From Bacteroidia bacterium (GTDB lineage: Bacteria > Bacteroidota > Bacteroidia > Flavobacteriales_D > Cryomorphaceae): a stretch of DNA of 64,000 bases. Location of the stretch: assembly GCA_030427905.1 (NCBI GenBank), contig JAUICL010000005.1:1-64000 (forward strand), read 5' to 3'. Within the stretch, counting starts at the first letter, position 1; every line of letters starts with the position of its first letter. The notes below the pieces were generated by a model. That model saw nothing but the letters and a program-made list of their open reading frames with translations, made no database searches and was not told the DNA's origin. The position numbers were made by a program, and so were the translations under genes. Positions 33,218 to 42,302 of the stretch are shown piece by piece.

Positions 33218-34534
33218 TTGAATTACTGCATTGTAGATATTGAAACCACTGGGGGAAGCCAAAAAACTGGGAAGATCACAGAAATTGCGGCTTACTTGCA
33301 CGATGGAAACCGCGTGATTGATAAGTTTACTACACTTATCAACCCCGAAGCGATTATCCCTCCTTTCATCACTAACCTTACTCGTATAAGCAACGAGATG
33401 GTAGCTGATGCACCCAAGTTTGAAGATGTAGCCGAGGAGTTTGATCGATTCAGTGCGAACTCGATTTTCGTGGCGCACAATGTCAACTTCGACTATGGTT
33501 TCATCCGCGAATCTTTCCGAAAATTAGGGAAAGACTTCAAGCGCAAAAAGCTCTGCACGGTGCAGCTAGCCCGCAAAGCTTTTCCCGATTTACCATCTTA
33601 CAGTCTTGGCAAAATAAGCCAACAACTCGGAATACAGCTCGATGGCCATCACCGAGCCGAAGAAGACGTGAAGGCTACAACGCAACTCTTTGAGAAAATC
33701 CTTTCCAAGAATCAGCAAAAAGGGCTCTTCGACGTCCAGTTTGGAATTGATCACATCGCCCCCATTCGCAGTCCGTATATCGATTTAGATTTTATCAAAT
33801 CCATTCCGGACGAAACGGGTGTATTCAGGTTTTATGACCATACCGATGAGTTAATCTACTCCAAAAGGAGTGCTGAGATTCTCACCGCCATTTGCCAGAA
33901 GCTCACACCCAATGAAACAAAGGATAGCAAAGAGCTCATTGACCGCGTATATCGCATCGACTACAATATAACTGGGAGCGGCCTTCTCGCTCAGCTCATG
34001 GAAGCCAATGACGTTCTCTCAAACCGTCCTAAATTCAATCACGGCCGATTCTCGATGAAGAGCCACTACGCGCTCAGCATTGAACTTGAAAACGGCCTAT
34101 CGAAAGTGGTACTAGACCGCAGGAAGAAGATTGAGAATCCCGAGATGACTTTCAGCAGCTTTTATGAAGGGCTTGACTACCTGCGCGCCTCTGGCGACAA
34201 ACTTGGGATGCGTACAAAGTCTGTGCAGAAAGGGAAGACGCAAATTCACTTTCTGGATTTCGGCGACCAACCCTTTTCTGAAAACTTGTACAGAGGTGTT
34301 TTTCCATCGCAATCGAGCTTGATAATCGACGAGGGAATGACAGCCAGCGAGCGCACCGGAATCTGGATTGACGAAGGGGCGGTTCGGTCTGCTGGACAGT
34401 TTGAATGGGAAACGCTAAACGGGAGTTTTGACAAGGAAGAACTCAGTATTCAATTCGATCACCACCCCGAACTTGAGATGATCACCAGGCACTTTATTGC
34501 CAAAGACCGAATTGAGAAAATCATCTCAATTTAA
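33218..34534 (+). CDS. DnaQ-like exonuclease fused to a degenerate GIY-YIG domain
   Basis: 438 residues, TTG start (an in-frame stop lies at 33200-33202 and no ATG follows in time). N-terminal DEDDh exonuclease domain (about 1-165): D7 and E9 in VDIETTGG, D in NVNFDYGF, and HHRAEED with the catalytic His and Asp. Then a UvrC/Cho-like GIY-YIG region (from about 195, GVFRFYDHTDELIY), in which the usual VGKA and catalytic Arg are not seen. The C-terminal third is unrecognised. Likely removes 3' ends in DNA repair or proofreading. Its last 14 bp overlap convergent coaE. Confidence 0.85.
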   Translation: MNYCIVDIETTGGSQKTGKITEIAAYLHDGNRVIDKFTTLINPEAIIPPFITNLTRISNEMVADAPKFEDVAEEFDRFSANSIFVAHNVNFDYGFIRESFRKLGKDFKRKKLCTVQLARKAFPDLPSYSLGKISQQLGIQLDGHHRAEEDVKATTQLFEKILSKNQQKGLFDVQFGIDHIAPIRSPYIDLDFIKSIPDETGVFRFYDHTDELIYSKRSAEILTAICQKLTPNETKDSKELIDRVYRIDYNITGSGLLAQLMEANDVLSNRPKFNHGRFSMKSHYALSIELENGLSKVVLDRRKKIENPEMTFSSFYEGLDYLRASGDKLGMRTKSVQKGKTQIHFLDFGDQPFSENLYRGVFPSQSSLIIDEGMTASERTGIWIDEGAVRSAGQFEWETLNGSFDKEELSIQFDHHPELEMITRHFIAKDRIEKIISI

Positions 34535-35147
34535 TCCGATCTTGTAGTTTTTGGTGGATCGCCAAACACTGCGGAATGACCGCTTGACTTCCGTGATTTT
34601 CAATTATGAAATCGGCTAGTGGAATCTTTTCAGCATCGGTAAGTTGAGCGGCCATTCGAGCTTCGACATCTGCTCTTTTCACCCCATCTCTTGAAGTGGT
34701 TCGATCAATGCGAACTTCAACGGGTGCAGTCACCAACACAGTGGCGTCTAGGTTTGCGTGAATTCCAGTCTCAAAAACCAGCGCCGACTCCTTCATCACC
34801 ATCGGCAGGTCGCAGTGCCTATCTCTCCAATGATGATAAGCTCGCCCAACAGCTGGGTGAATGATGCCGTTTAGCTTATTTCTTAGTTCGGAATCTGAAA
34901 ATACCACGGCCGCAATAGCCTTCCGATCGGCCTTTCCGTTCTGATAAACTTCCGCCCCGAAGAGCTGCACCACAGCAGACTTTACATCCAGATCGGTGTC
35001 AAGCACTTCTCGGCCAGCTAAGTCTGCATTGAACACGGGAACGCCGAGGATCTCAAACATCCTGGCCACCGTTGATTTGCCCGACCCGATTCCTCCAGTC
35101 AGCCCTATTTCAAATGGTTTACTTTTTATTGGTGAGCTCTTGCTCAT
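34521..35147 (-). CDS. coaE: Dephospho-CoA kinase CoaE
   Basis: 208 residues from ATG 35147. Final step of coenzyme A synthesis: phosphorylation of dephospho-CoA. P-loop GLTGGIGSGKS, then VPVFNADLAGRE and HPAVGRAY match the family; length normal. The start lies 29 bp inside the yajC gene, indicating coupled translation. Confidence 0.95.
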   Translation of the reverse strand: MSKSSPIKSKPFEIGLTGGIGSGKSTVARMFEILGVPVFNADLAGREVLDTDLDVKSAVVQLFGAEVYQNGKADRKAIAAVVFSDSELRNKLNGIIHPAVGRAYHHWRDRHCDLPMVMKESALVFETGIHANLDATVLVTAPVEVRIDRTTSRDGVKRADVEARMAAQLTDAEKIPLADFIIENHGSQAVIPQCLAIHQKLQDRIKLR

Positions 35148-35436
35148 TGGTACTTCCGTCTGACGAGATTGCAGTCTTTTCAACTCGAAGCTTGGTTCCA
35201 CCAGTATCTAAAACGACTACTTTGTCTTGTATCTCTACGATTTTCCCGTGGATACCACCGATGGTAACTACTTTAGAACCTTTTGAAAGAGATTCTCTAA
35301 ACTTCTTCGCTTCCTTAGACTTCTTGATTTGTGGGCGAACCATAAAGAAGTAAAAGATCAGGATAATACCTGCCCAAAAAAGTAGTTGAATGATTGGATC
35401 TCCTCCACCAGCGGCTTGCAAAAGTACTGTGCGCAT
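35119..35436 (-). CDS. yajC: Preprotein translocase subunit YajC
   Basis: 105 residues. Single transmembrane segment (about 16-34, IQLLFWAGIILIFYFFMV) followed by RPQIKKSKEAKKFRESL and the KVVTIGGIHGKIVEI signature. Part of the SecDF-YajC complex that helps protein export. Placed between the DUF1573 and coaE genes on the minus strand. Confidence 0.96.
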   Translation of the reverse strand: MRTVLLQAAGGGDPIIQLLFWAGIILIFYFFMVRPQIKKSKEAKKFRESLSKGSKVVTIGGIHGKIVEIQDKVVVLDTGGTKLRVEKTAISSDGSTNEQELTNKK

Positions 35437-35442
35437 TTATTC

Positions 35443-35934
35443 TTATTTATTCGTGTTCATATTATCAGGAGCTATAATATTAGTCCTGATGATTAATTGG
35501 GTGAGCGAAGGTAAGGCATTTGTCGTAACATTTATGGTCACAACTTGCTCGCCCCACTTGTTATCGCTGTCGAAGGATACTTCGAGTTCTCCCCCTTCTC
35601 CGGGAAGTATTTTTCCCTTTGGATAATTTTTGGGAATAGTGCATCCGCAAGAACCTACTACTGATGAGATTATGAGCGGTGCATCTCCTGTATTCGTGAA
35701 AGGAAAGACATAATCTACCACATCTCCTTGCACAATTTTCCCAGTGTTTCGCTCCGTGTAATCAAAGGTAATCTGCGCTTTTTTTTCACCCGAATTATCT
35801 TCGTGTAAACTGGCGGGAATATCGATTACTTCGGTTCCTACACCTCTATCTGCTTCCTTTTGAGTACAAGCTGTAACAAGTATTGCGACCACAAAGCATG
35901 CAACTGCAAATACATTCTTAGTTGATAAGCCCAC
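35443..35934 (-). CDS. DUF1573 lipoprotein
   Basis: 163 residues, GTG start (no ATG in the frame before the lipobox). Lipobox VTAC (cysteine at about 23); mature part has the DUF1573 Ig-like fold with GDVVDYVFPFTNTGDAPLII and SSVVGSCGCTIP. Function unknown, common in Bacteroidota next to yajC and nusB. Its start overlaps the nusB stop by 17 bp. Confidence 0.9.
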   Translation of the reverse strand: MGLSTKNVFAVACFVVAILVTACTQKEADRGVGTEVIDIPASLHEDNSGEKKAQITFDYTERNTGKIVQGDVVDYVFPFTNTGDAPLIISSVVGSCGCTIPKNYPKGKILPGEGGELEVSFDSDNKWGEQVVTINVTTNALPSLTQLIIRTNIIAPDNMNTNK

Positions 35935-36865
35935 GTCCTACTTTGTTTATTACGCCCTCTTCTTTCATCTCTGCAAAGAGTTTATCGAGGACTCCATTTA
36001 TAAAATGACTACTCTTAGGCGTGCTGTAGTACTTCGATATCTCGATGTACTCATTGAGCGTAACCTTCACTGGAATTTGCTTGAACTCACGCGCTTCTGA
36101 AAGCGCCATTTTCATCAGGATAATATCCATCAGGGCAATTCGATCGACTTCCCAGTTGTCAGTATATTTTTTGAGGAGTTCCATATGCTCTTCACTCTGA
36201 ACAATGGCTTTTCTAAAGAGAACTTTCACAAAAGATTGCTCATCATTGGCATCCTTCCACAGCGGAAGCATTGGATGAAACTCATCTGAATCTTCTTCGA
36301 AGGTCTTAAAAGTCTTGATGGTCATAGACGCCGCAAGGTCGAGATCATCAACCCAGAATATGCTCTTTTCTTCGAAGAAATACTGGAGTGGTTCAAGGTT
36401 TATCACAAGTTTGCGAAACAACTTAACCACCGCCGCTTTGTCTTGCTCATACCCCGTCTCTTCAGCGTTCATGTAATCCTGATAGTAGTCTGACTCGATA
36501 AGTGAGCGGTAGAGTCTTCTGATGAGTTCTTGCTCTCCTATCCAGTTGACCTTGGCCTTTTCAGCCATGGAGTTCAAACTGCGATTCTCTTCAATTTGCT
36601 TGATGAGCTTATTCTCCACAAAGCGCATATTCGGATTCAAGTCTTCTTCGGTCGGAAGTCGTTTCTTCTTTCCTTCTTCTATTTTCTGAGCAGCTACATT
36701 TTTGATCTCCACCATCACTTGCATGAGGAAGAGATACATTTCATGCATCTTTTGGATGCTGTGAAAGAGCTCCTTTTCAGAACGAGACAAGTTACTGTCG
36801 TGCGACTGTTCGTATGCGTAAAGTGCGTGTAATATTTTAATTCGTAAGTGCCGACGGTTTAACAT
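35918..36865 (-). CDS. nusB: Transcription antitermination factor NusB, Bacteroidota long form
   Basis: 315 residues, about twice the length of E. coli NusB. The classical NusB fold is in the C-terminal half (about 205-310: WEVDRIALMDIILMKMALSEAREF, VTLNEYIEISKYYSTPKSSHFINGVLD), and the N-terminus keeps RRHLRIKILHALYAYEQ; the middle (about 30-200) is a helical insertion usual in this phylum. Promotes rRNA antitermination with NusE. First gene of the nusB-DUF1573-yajC-coaE operon. Confidence 0.94.
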   Translation of the reverse strand: MLNRRHLRIKILHALYAYEQSHDSNLSRSEKELFHSIQKMHEMYLFLMQVMVEIKNVAAQKIEEGKKKRLPTEEDLNPNMRFVENKLIKQIEENRSLNSMAEKAKVNWIGEQELIRRLYRSLIESDYYQDYMNAEETGYEQDKAAVVKLFRKLVINLEPLQYFFEEKSIFWVDDLDLAASMTIKTFKTFEEDSDEFHPMLPLWKDANDEQSFVKVLFRKAIVQSEEHMELLKKYTDNWEVDRIALMDIILMKMALSEAREFKQIPVKVTLNEYIEISKYYSTPKSSHFINGVLDKLFAEMKEEGVINKVGRGLIN

Positions 36866-36885
36866 AGTCAGGGATTGGGGAAATT

Positions 36886-37989
36886 TTAGAATCGCGATTG
36901 AATGGCTGCCATGGCGTCTATTCTCTTTTGCGCCATTTGCAATGCCACATGATGTGCTCCTTCGTTCTGCTTTGCAGCAGCATTGAGCACATCTAGGGTT
37001 ACTTCATAAATCAACTCGGTCTTTCGGTAAGCATCCTCGCGGTTGTAACCGATTACTTCTGAATAGCAGTTGATGATTCCACCTGCATTGATCAAGAAAT
37101 CAGGGGCGTAAACGATTCCCTTCTCAATTAGCGCCAGTGAATGCTTGTTCTCGTCTTCGAGTTGGTTGTTGGCTGCTCCAGCAATAATTTGACATTTCAG
37201 CTTCGAAAGAGTCATATCATTGATCGTAGCTCCGAGCGCACATGGGGCGTATATATCCATTGGATAGTCGTAGATGTCTTCAGGCGCGACAACTGCCACG
37301 CTAAAATCATCTACCACTGCCTTAATTTTATCTTCAAAGATATCCGACACTGCAACTTCGGCTCCTTCTTGTACCAGGTGCTGTACCAAATAGTATCCAA
37401 CGTGACCTACACCTTGAACCACTACTTTCTTTCCGTTCAGAGAGTCGGTTCCATACACTTTCTTGGCTGCTGCCTTCATACCCATGTACACTCCATAGGC
37501 CGTTACAGGACTTGGATCGCCACCACCACCGCGGCTTTCTGGAAGACCAGCAATGTGCTCAGTCTCTTCAGCAACAAACTCGATATCTCTTGTAGAAATT
37601 CCCACGTCTTCTGCCGTAATATACTTACCTCCGAGGCTATCTACAAATTGTCCGAAGCGACGCATGAGCGCTTCTGACTTATCTTTTCGCGGATCGCCAA
37701 TGATCACGGCCTTTCCACCACCTAGGTTCAATCCTGAAATGGCAGATTTAAAAGTCATTCCACGAGAGAGTCTCAATACATCTCTCAGCGCTTCCGCTTC
37801 GTTTTGGTATGGCCACATACGCGTTCCACCCAAACTAGGACCTAGCACGGTGTTGTGAACAGCAATAATTGCTTTCAAGCCACTCGCCTGATCATTACAA
37901 AATACCACTTGTTCGTGATCCATTTGGACCATCTGCATCATTGGACCATTCTCAACAATAGGTGCAGTAACTTGTTCTGAATTTATCAT
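36886..37989 (-). CDS. Glu/Leu/Phe/Val dehydrogenase, leucine dehydrogenase-like
   Basis: 367 residues from ATG 37989; the upstream extension to 38070 is not conserved-looking. NAD-dependent deamination of branched-chain amino acids. Catalytic Lys pair in RGMTFK (K81) and GGGKAVI (K93), Asp in TAEDVG, and the Rossmann motif VQGVGHVGYYLV. Size and motifs fit leucine/valine dehydrogenase rather than glutamate dehydrogenase (about 450). Same strand as nusB but 20 bp upstream, possibly one transcript. Confidence 0.92.
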   Translation of the reverse strand: MINSEQVTAPIVENGPMMQMVQMDHEQVVFCNDQASGLKAIIAVHNTVLGPSLGGTRMWPYQNEAEALRDVLRLSRGMTFKSAISGLNLGGGKAVIIGDPRKDKSEALMRRFGQFVDSLGGKYITAEDVGISTRDIEFVAEETEHIAGLPESRGGGGDPSPVTAYGVYMGMKAAAKKVYGTDSLNGKKVVVQGVGHVGYYLVQHLVQEGAEVAVSDIFEDKIKAVVDDFSVAVVAPEDIYDYPMDIYAPCALGATINDMTLSKLKCQIIAGAANNQLEDENKHSLALIEKGIVYAPDFLINAGGIINCYSEVIGYNREDAYRKTELIYEVTLDVLNAAAKQNEGAHHVALQMAQKRIDAMAAIQSRF

Positions 37990-38059
37990 GAAATAAATGT
38001 TCTTAGAGATCGATGATAATTTAAACGTAGATTTGCATCCACGCAGGTAAAAAGCGGTG

Positions 38060-38067
38060 CAAAAATA
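38060..38067 (-). promoter_or_regulatory. Bacteroidota -7 box upstream of the dehydrogenase gene
   Basis: On the minus strand TATTTTTG matches TAnnTTTG, about 70 bp upstream of the start codon; the -33 element is not clear. Confidence 0.4.
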
Positions 38068-38114
38068 CACTTTTTTAATGGCTCAGAGCCATCGAATCCA
38101 AGTAATAATCTTCA

Positions 38115-39989
38115 ATGAGAGCTCTAGCTCATCTAAATAAATATCTCTGGAAATATAAGTACCGTATCATTTTAGGAACGGTGTTTATCGTGGCTACGAA
38201 CTTGTTCAAAATTTACTCCCCGAGAATTATTCAGGAAGCCTTCGACTTAATGAAGGAATCGCTCGAGGCATTTGATCAAGGAAATACCGAGAATTTCAAT
38301 ATCGCGATTCCAAACACCATTCAGTTGGTGCTTGACCTTTTTGGGCTTAGCGCCAATGATGTACTCGGTGTTGGCAGCGGCCAACCATTCTCAGAAACAT
38401 TGGTAAACCTCTCGATATTGCTCGCTGTGGTTTATTTCGCAGCCGCCATTTTCTCGGGAATTTTCCTGTTTTTCACCCGTCAAACCATCATCATCATGTC
38501 GCGATTGATAGAATACGACTTGAAAAATGAAGTTTTTGACCACTACCAGAAGCTGAGCCTGGCATTTTACCGAAGGAACAATACGGGAGATTTGATGAAT
38601 CGGATTAGTGAAGATGTCAGCAAAGTGAGAATGTACCTCGGACCTGCCATCATGTATACCATCAATCTGGTTATCCTTTCTTGCCTTGCCATATACGCGA
38701 TGGTCAGGGTAAATCTTGAGCTCACGCTCTACGTACTTTTGCCGCTTCCTATCCTTTCCATTTCTATTTACTATGTGAGTAGTATGATCAATAAACGATC
38801 GGAAAAAGTGCAGAAGCAGCAGGCCCATCTTTCTACCTTGGTTCAAGAATCCCTGTCGGGGATCCGAGTGCTGAAGGCCTACAATCGTCAGAAGAGCACT
38901 CAAGACAAATTTACCGATGCCTGTAACACCTACAAGATCGACGCACTTTCACTAGTGAAGGTTGAAGCCCTGTTTATGCCAGCCATCATTCTCTTGATCG
39001 GGCTGAGCACCGTAATCACTATTTACGCTGGTGGAATCAAAGCCATCAACGGCGAAATCACGCTGGGAAACATTGCCGAGTTTGTCATTTACGTCAACAT
39101 GCTTACCTGGCCATTTGCCTCGGTAGGATGGGTTACTTCATTGGTACAGCAAGCGGCGGCTTCGCAAAAGAGAATAAACGAGTTCTTACACACAGAGCCT
39201 GAGATTGTAAACACCAATGCTGTTGAACACGGAGTGAATGGTAAGATTGAATTCGACCAAGTGACCTTTACATATCCCGATAGTGGAATTACGGCGCTTG
39301 AAGATGTGTCTTTTAACATTGAACCCGGCCAAACTCTTGCCATCATTGGGCGGACGGGCTCTGGAAAGAGTACTTTAGCCAATCTCATTTGCCGAAATTA
39401 CGATGCCACATCCGGTGAAATTCGAGTGGATGGAAAACCCATCGAAGATTTGAACTTGAACAGTCTTCGTTCCAACCTAGGCTACGTACCCCAGGATGTA
39501 TTCCTGTTTAGCGATACCATAGCCCACAATATTGGCTTTGGAATTGACGGTGATGATCATCATCTCATCGAACAGGCAGCAAAAGAAGCCGACGTTTACA
39601 ACAATATTGTCGATTTCCCGAAGGGGTTTGAGACCATGCTGGGAGAGCGCGGAATCAATCTTTCGGGTGGTCAAAAACAAAGGGTGAGTATCGCTCGAGC
39701 ACTGGCGAGACGCCCGCAAATTCTCATTTTAGATGATTGTCTTTCTGCCGTAGACACCGAAACGGAAGAAAACATTCTCGGACACTTGAAACACATCATG
39801 TCCGATCGGACCACCGTTATCATCAGTCACCGGGTTTCTACCGTGAAAATGGCCGACCAAATACTCGTACTAGATAATGGGAAAATTATTGAGTCGGGAA
39901 CCCATCAAGACTTGCTTAATCAAGATGGGGCATACAACCTGATCTACCAGCAGCAGCTGAGAGAAGACAAAAAAGCGCAGGCACTGTAG
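38115..39989 (+). CDS. ABC exporter, fused membrane and ATPase domains (MsbA-like)
   Basis: 624 residues. Six-helix type 1 exporter domain (about 15-350, with IMSRLIEYDLKNEVFDHYQ coupling region) followed by the ATPase domain: Walker A GRTGSGKST (about 412-420), Q-loop YVPQDVFLF, signature LSGGQKQR (about 516) and Walker B ILILDD, H-loop ISHR. Probably flips lipid or exports a hydrophobic compound as a homodimer. Divergent from the dehydrogenase gene; begins the long plus-strand block. Confidence 0.93.
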   Translation: MRALAHLNKYLWKYKYRIILGTVFIVATNLFKIYSPRIIQEAFDLMKESLEAFDQGNTENFNIAIPNTIQLVLDLFGLSANDVLGVGSGQPFSETLVNLSILLAVVYFAAAIFSGIFLFFTRQTIIIMSRLIEYDLKNEVFDHYQKLSLAFYRRNNTGDLMNRISEDVSKVRMYLGPAIMYTINLVILSCLAIYAMVRVNLELTLYVLLPLPILSISIYYVSSMINKRSEKVQKQQAHLSTLVQESLSGIRVLKAYNRQKSTQDKFTDACNTYKIDALSLVKVEALFMPAIILLIGLSTVITIYAGGIKAINGEITLGNIAEFVIYVNMLTWPFASVGWVTSLVQQAAASQKRINEFLHTEPEIVNTNAVEHGVNGKIEFDQVTFTYPDSGITALEDVSFNIEPGQTLAIIGRTGSGKSTLANLICRNYDATSGEIRVDGKPIEDLNLNSLRSNLGYVPQDVFLFSDTIAHNIGFGIDGDDHHLIEQAAKEADVYNNIVDFPKGFETMLGERGINLSGGQKQRVSIARALARRPQILILDDCLSAVDTETEENILGHLKHIMSDRTTVIISHRVSTVKMADQILVLDNGKIIESGTHQDLLNQDGAYNLIYQQQLREDKKAQAL

Positions 39990-40007
39990 CTGTTTGGGTC
40001 TAAATTG

Positions 40008-40015
40008 TATATTTG
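40008..40015 (+). promoter_or_regulatory. Bacteroidota -7 box upstream of the DUF3276 gene
   Basis: TATATTTG matches TAnnTTTG. Start codon 43 bp downstream. TTTG at 39993 is too close (11 bp) to serve as -33. Confidence 0.5.
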
Positions 40016-40058
40016 AGCCAAACAGAATGACAAAACCTTAAAAAAACGCAGGACTCGT

Positions 40059-40421
40059 ATGTCAGAAAGAAACGGTGAATCATCAAGAGATGATATTTTT
40101 TCGAAAGCGATTAGAGCAGGGAAGCGCACTTATTTTTTTGATGTGAAATCTACTCGCGGCAATGATTTGTACTTGACCATTACAGAGAGCAAAAAGCGTT
40201 TTCACGACGACGGCAAACACAGCTACGAAAAGCACAAAATCTTCTTATACAAAGAAGATTTTGAGAAGTTTGCCGACGGTTTTCAAGAAGCTCTTGAAAA
40301 GATCAAATCTCTTCAAGAAGACGAAAACGACTACATCAACCCATCTGACGAAACAGCCGTGGAAGCTGTTGCCGAAACGGAGTACACCGATGTAAGTTTC
40401 GAAGATTTGGATCGCGAATAA
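40059..40421 (+). CDS. PUR-family DNA/RNA-binding protein (DUF3276)
   Basis: 120 residues. PUR repeat fold of the Borrelia BpuR/DUF3276 group: RAGKRTYFFDVKSTRGNDLYLTITESKK with the aromatic-rich strand and RFHDDGK ... YEKHKIFLYKEDF. C-terminal third is acidic and disordered. Binds single-stranded nucleic acids; target unknown. Followed by a terminator. Confidence 0.92.
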   Translation: MSERNGESSRDDIFSKAIRAGKRTYFFDVKSTRGNDLYLTITESKKRFHDDGKHSYEKHKIFLYKEDFEKFADGFQEALEKIKSLQEDENDYINPSDETAVEAVAETEYTDVSFEDLDRE

Positions 40422-40443
40422 TTAGAATTAGACCATATTGAGA

Positions 40444-40474
40444 AGCCTGCAACATTGTTTGCGGGCTTTTTTGG
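40444..40474 (+). terminator. Rho-independent terminator after DUF3276 gene
   Basis: Stem AAGCCTGCAA / TTGCGGGCTT followed by a T run, 20 bp after the stop. Confidence 0.85.
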
Positions 40475-40803
40475 CTTCAAATTTTCAGTCTAAAGTGGCG
40501 CCGCGCTGTGCAGAACTTGTTTATAACTCCCCTATTTCGATCCTTGACACCGCCAACCCAACCATTGGCCAAGACAACAGCTTTTAAAAGAACACAGCAG
40601 TCAAGAACCTGAAAAACAAGTCCTTTAAACCGCTTCCAAAATGGATATTCATTCGGCATTTTGACTTATCAACAACATTGATTTTCAATATCTAAACCGT
40701 GGTCAATTAACAAAAATCTGTGCATAATTAAGGCTCAAAACCGGTGTCCCCGATACCATATTAATGGTACTTTTAAGTATTCAATTTAGACCCACACCGT
40801 CCA
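40475..40803. other. Gene-free segment before the UPF0173-parAB block
   Basis: 329 bp with no credible ORF. Contains TTATCAACA (40667-40675) and, inverted, TTATGCACA (40720-40728), which fits the DnaA-box consensus TTATNCACA. Just upstream of the next gene are two inverted repeats: TACCAT-ATTA-ATGGTA (40755-40770) and TACTT-TT-AAGTA (40769-40780), operator-like. AT-rich from about 40660. Confidence 0.55.
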
Positions 40804-41487
40804 ATGCAAATTAGTTTTTACGGCCACTCTTGCTTCCAGTTAAACACAAGTAAGAGTCGCGTGCTTTTTGATCCATTTATATCGCCAAATCCACTCACTA
40901 AAGGCAAAGTATCGGCCGATGATTTAGATGTGGATTTTATGCTGATTTCGCATGGACACGAAGATCACGTAGCCGACGCCGTATCCATAGCAAAGCGCAC
41001 CAAGTGTAGCGTGGTATCAGCTTTTGAGATTGTATCTTGGATGGAGGGGAAAGGAATAGAAAATGGACACCCCATGAACCTGGGGGGTAGCGTGGAACTT
41101 CCGTTTGGAAAGGTGAAATACGTTACCGCTATTCACAGTAGCGTATTACCGGACGGGACTTATGCTGGGAACCCCGGTGGTTTCGTGATTGAAGCTGATG
41201 GGAAAACAATCTACTACGCAGGCGATACCGCTTTGACGCTTGACATGAAACTCTTGGCTGAGAGCTTCGAAATAGATTGGGCCATTCTGCCGATAGGTGA
41301 CAATTTCACCATGGGTATCGAAGACGCTATCAAGGCTGCACAATTTTGCGGAGCCAAAAAAGTTATTGGAATGCACTACAACACGTTTCCCTACATCGCC
41401 ATAGATACCGAAAGGGCAAAACGGGAATTTAGTGCAGCGGGAATTGAATTAAGACTAATGGAAATCGGTGAAACGATAGAGCTATAA
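40804..41487 (+). CDS. Metal-dependent hydrolase, UPF0173 (YtkL-like)
   Basis: 227 residues. Metallo-beta-lactamase fold: [11 protein letters not shown] (metal ligands), [14 protein letters not shown] and GMHYNTFP motifs. Cytoplasmic; substrate of the family unknown. Its stop lies 2 bp before parA, so it is probably co-transcribed with parAB. Confidence 0.92.
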   Translation: MQISFYGHSCFQLNTSKSRVLFDPFISPNPLTKGKVSADDLDVDFMLISHGHEDHVADAVSIAKRTKCSVVSAFEIVSWMEGKGIENGHPMNLGGSVELPFGKVKYVTAIHSSVLPDGTYAGNPGGFVIEADGKTIYYAGDTALTLDMKLLAESFEIDWAILPIGDNFTMGIEDAIKAAQFCGAKKVIGMHYNTFPYIAIDTERAKREFSAAGIELRLMEIGETIEL

Positions 41488-41489
41488 TT

Positions 41490-42302
41490 ATGGGAAAAGT
41501 AATAAGTATTGCCAATCAAAAAGGTGGCGTAGGAAAAACGACAACGGCTATAAATCTCGCTGCTTGTCTAGGGGTGTTGGAAAAGAAAACATTGTTGGTG
41601 GATGCTGACCCACAAGCAAACGCCACGAGCGGTGTAGGGATAGATCCCAAAACCGTAAAAACGAGCATCTACGAGTGCTTGGTAAACCAAGTTGACCCGA
41701 AAGACATCATCATTCAGTCGGAGAATCCAAACCTAGATATCATCCCGGCACATATCGATTTGGTTGGAGCCGAAATCGAAATGATCAGCCTTCCGAATAG
41801 AGAACATCGCATGCACCATGCGCTAGAAGATCTCAAAAAGGAATATGATTTTATCATTATCGATTGTTCTCCTTCCTTAGGATTGATCACGGTAAATGCG
41901 CTCACAGCTTCAGATTCTGTAATTGTTCCTGTGCAATGTGAGTATTTTGCCCTCGAAGGACTAGGAAAACTATTGAACACGATCAAGATTGTTCAGTCTC
42001 GATTGAACACCAACCTGATTATTGAAGGGATCCTTCTCACCATGTTTGACAGCCGACTAAGATTGGCTAACCAGGTAGTAGAAGAAGTGAAAATGCATTT
42101 CCAACAGATGGTGTTTAACACCATTATTCACCGAAATACCCGTCTTGGCGAAGCCCCATCACACGGCGAAACAATTATCATGCACGATGCATCCTGCAAA
42201 GGCTCGGTTAATTACTTAAATTTGGCAAGAGAAGTTCTGCAGAAGAACGACTTGACGAAAATGAAGTCCGAGGATAAATTGATCGAAGTGGAGAATGAGT
42301 AA
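41490..42302 (+). CDS. parA: Chromosome partitioning ATPase ParA (Soj)
   Basis: 270 residues. Deviant Walker A KGGVGKTT near residue 11, [11 protein letters not shown], and [19 protein letters not shown]-like Walker B region ([10 protein letters not shown]). Moves ParB-parS complexes during chromosome segregation. Overlaps parB by 8 bp. Confidence 0.96.
   Translation: MGKVISIANQKGGVGKTTTAINLAACLGVLEKKTLLVDADPQANATSGVGIDPKTVKTSIYECLVNQVDPKDIIIQSENPNLDIIPAHIDLVGAEIEMISLPNREHRMHHALEDLKKEYDFIIIDCSPSLGLITVNALTASDSVIVPVQCEYFALEGLGKLLNTIKIVQSRLNTNLIIEGILLTMFDSRLRLANQVVEEVKMHFQQMVFNTIIHRNTRLGEAPSHGETIIMHDASCKGSVNYLNLAREVLQKNDLTKMKSEDKLIEVENE

Noticed and set aside
32561-33478. Longer 305-residue version of the acyltransferase
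   Set aside because: The extra 112 residues overlap the exonuclease gene on the opposite strand and look unlike a protein; start at 33142 fits the family.
35119-36865. rRNA or ribosomal-protein operon linked to nusB
   Set aside because: No rRNA or ribosomal protein gene occurs in the window.
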